Origin: Aureimonas fodinaquatilis
Lineage (GTDB): Bacteria; Pseudomonadota; Alphaproteobacteria; Rhizobiales; Rhizobiaceae
Assembly (NCBI RefSeq): GCF_008369445.1
Contig: NZ_VTWH01000002.1
Span: forward strand, 1,002,988-1,066,987
DNA: 64,000 bases
Direction of reading: 5' to 3'
Part shown: positions 63,630 through 64,000 of the stretch, piece by piece
Numbering within the stretch: position 1 is the stretch's first letter
How the letters are laid out: each line of letters starts with the position of its first letter
Program-made: the position numbers and the translations under genes
Notes under the pieces: model-generated
Database searches by the model: none
What the model was told of the DNA's origin: nothing
What the model saw: the letters and a program-made list of their open reading frames with translations, nothing else

Positions 63630-64000
63630 TCAACCGTTCACACGCACTGCATCCGTTACGCAAGTTCTTGCCCGCAATTGGCTCAACGTGCGATTGAGAT
63701 GCTGAAGATTCCATACCTCAAGATCGATCAGCATAACCGCGATATCGGACTCGCTTGAAATCGTTGTCAGCCGGCTGATATTCGCGTCATTCAAGGCTGT
63801 CGTTTCCGCAATTTCCGCCAGAGCGCCCGGCTCGTTCATAGCTGAAATTCGCACCCGTGCCGGAAAGCGCATCGACATTTCCGTATCCAGATCCCAGCGA
63901 ATATCCACCCACCGCTCCGGCTCATCTTCAAATGCGGCAAGGGCCGGTGACTGGATCGGGTAGATGGTGATGCCGCGCCCCGGCTCGACAATGCCGATAA
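63630..64000 (-). CDS. rsh: RelA/SpoT homologue (Rsh), C-terminal part (cut by window edge)
   Basis: About 123 residues of the C-terminal end. It contains [20 protein letters not shown] of the TGS/linker-zinc-finger end and the ACT domain ([20 protein letters not shown], then [20 protein letters not shown]). Rsh makes and degrades (p)ppGpp. The catalytic part is beyond the window. The order rsh-pyrE-DUF2062-acpS-lepB-rnc-era-recO is typical of rhizobia. Confidence 0.93.
   Translation of the reverse strand, partial: IGIVEPGRGITIYPIQSPALAAFEDEPERWVDIRWDLDTEMSMRFPARVRISAMNEPGALAEIAETTALNDANISRLTTISSESDIAVMLIDLEVWNLQHLNRTLSQLRARTCVTDAVRVNG

Overview
The window reads as one chromosomal segment of an alphaproteobacterium of the order Hyphomicrobiales (Rhizobiales). 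The evidence is a RirA-type Rrf2 regulator, a BioYMN biotin importer with a BioR-like box, a TIGR02301 protein, sigma-EcfG-type promoters (GGAAC-N16-CGTT), and the gene order rsh-pyrE-DUF2062-acpS-lepB-rnc-era-recO. By eye the G+C is moderately high. No rRNA, CRISPR array, transposase or prophage was seen.

Layout. 1-2.8 kb: the 5' end of tuf, an inserted acyltransferase gene, tRNA-Gly, tRNA-Tyr and rlmB. 3.3-6.5 kb: a TRAP transporter (dctQ, dctM and a convergent TakP-like dctP), followed by tRNA-Thr. 7.1-20.2 kb: an accessory catabolic island. A leftward operon encodes a D-2-hydroxyacid dehydrogenase, a RidA-like protein, a complete oligopeptide-type ABC importer with fused ATPases, a CtBP-like dehydrogenase and an IolB-type isomerase. 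It diverges from a GntR/FadR regulator, a URO-D superfamily protein and a cupin, and an FAD monooxygenase follows. 20.5-24.9 kb: a stress cluster (baeRF-type protein, Zn-alcohol dehydrogenase, Mn-catalase, DUF2934 protein, cold-shock protein) with one strong and one weaker sigma-EcfG-like promoter.

25.1-36.8 kb: envelope genes (lytic transglycosylase lipoprotein, VanZ-like protein, ABC exporter, 996-residue autotransporter, D-Ala-D-Ala carboxypeptidase), then mmsA with a divergent LysR gene, a WecG-type glycosyltransferase overlapping a polysaccharide deacetylase, and rirA. 37.1-42.9 kb: a livHMGF operon with a small membrane protein, then livK. 43-45.5 kb: a ten-copy hexamer repeat, a decayed citrate-synthase/citryl-CoA-lyase gene and xylB. 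45.7-47.6 kb: bioYMN.

47.6-64 kb is mostly housekeeping: LOG-family protein, rarD, GFA protein, pip, cysS, SRAP protein, Nudix, three conserved unknowns, pyrC, ygfZ, an HD phosphohydrolase, recO, era, rnc, lepB, acpS, DUF2062, pyrE and the 3' end of rsh.

The best candidate for an undescribed system is the 7-20 kb island: a regulator, a dedicated importer and a set of enzymes that match no textbook pathway I can name, including an IolB without any other myo-inositol genes. The stress cluster, the autotransporter repeats and the gene inserted between tuf and its tRNA neighbours are the next most interesting. All functional calls rest on reading motifs; no database search was run.
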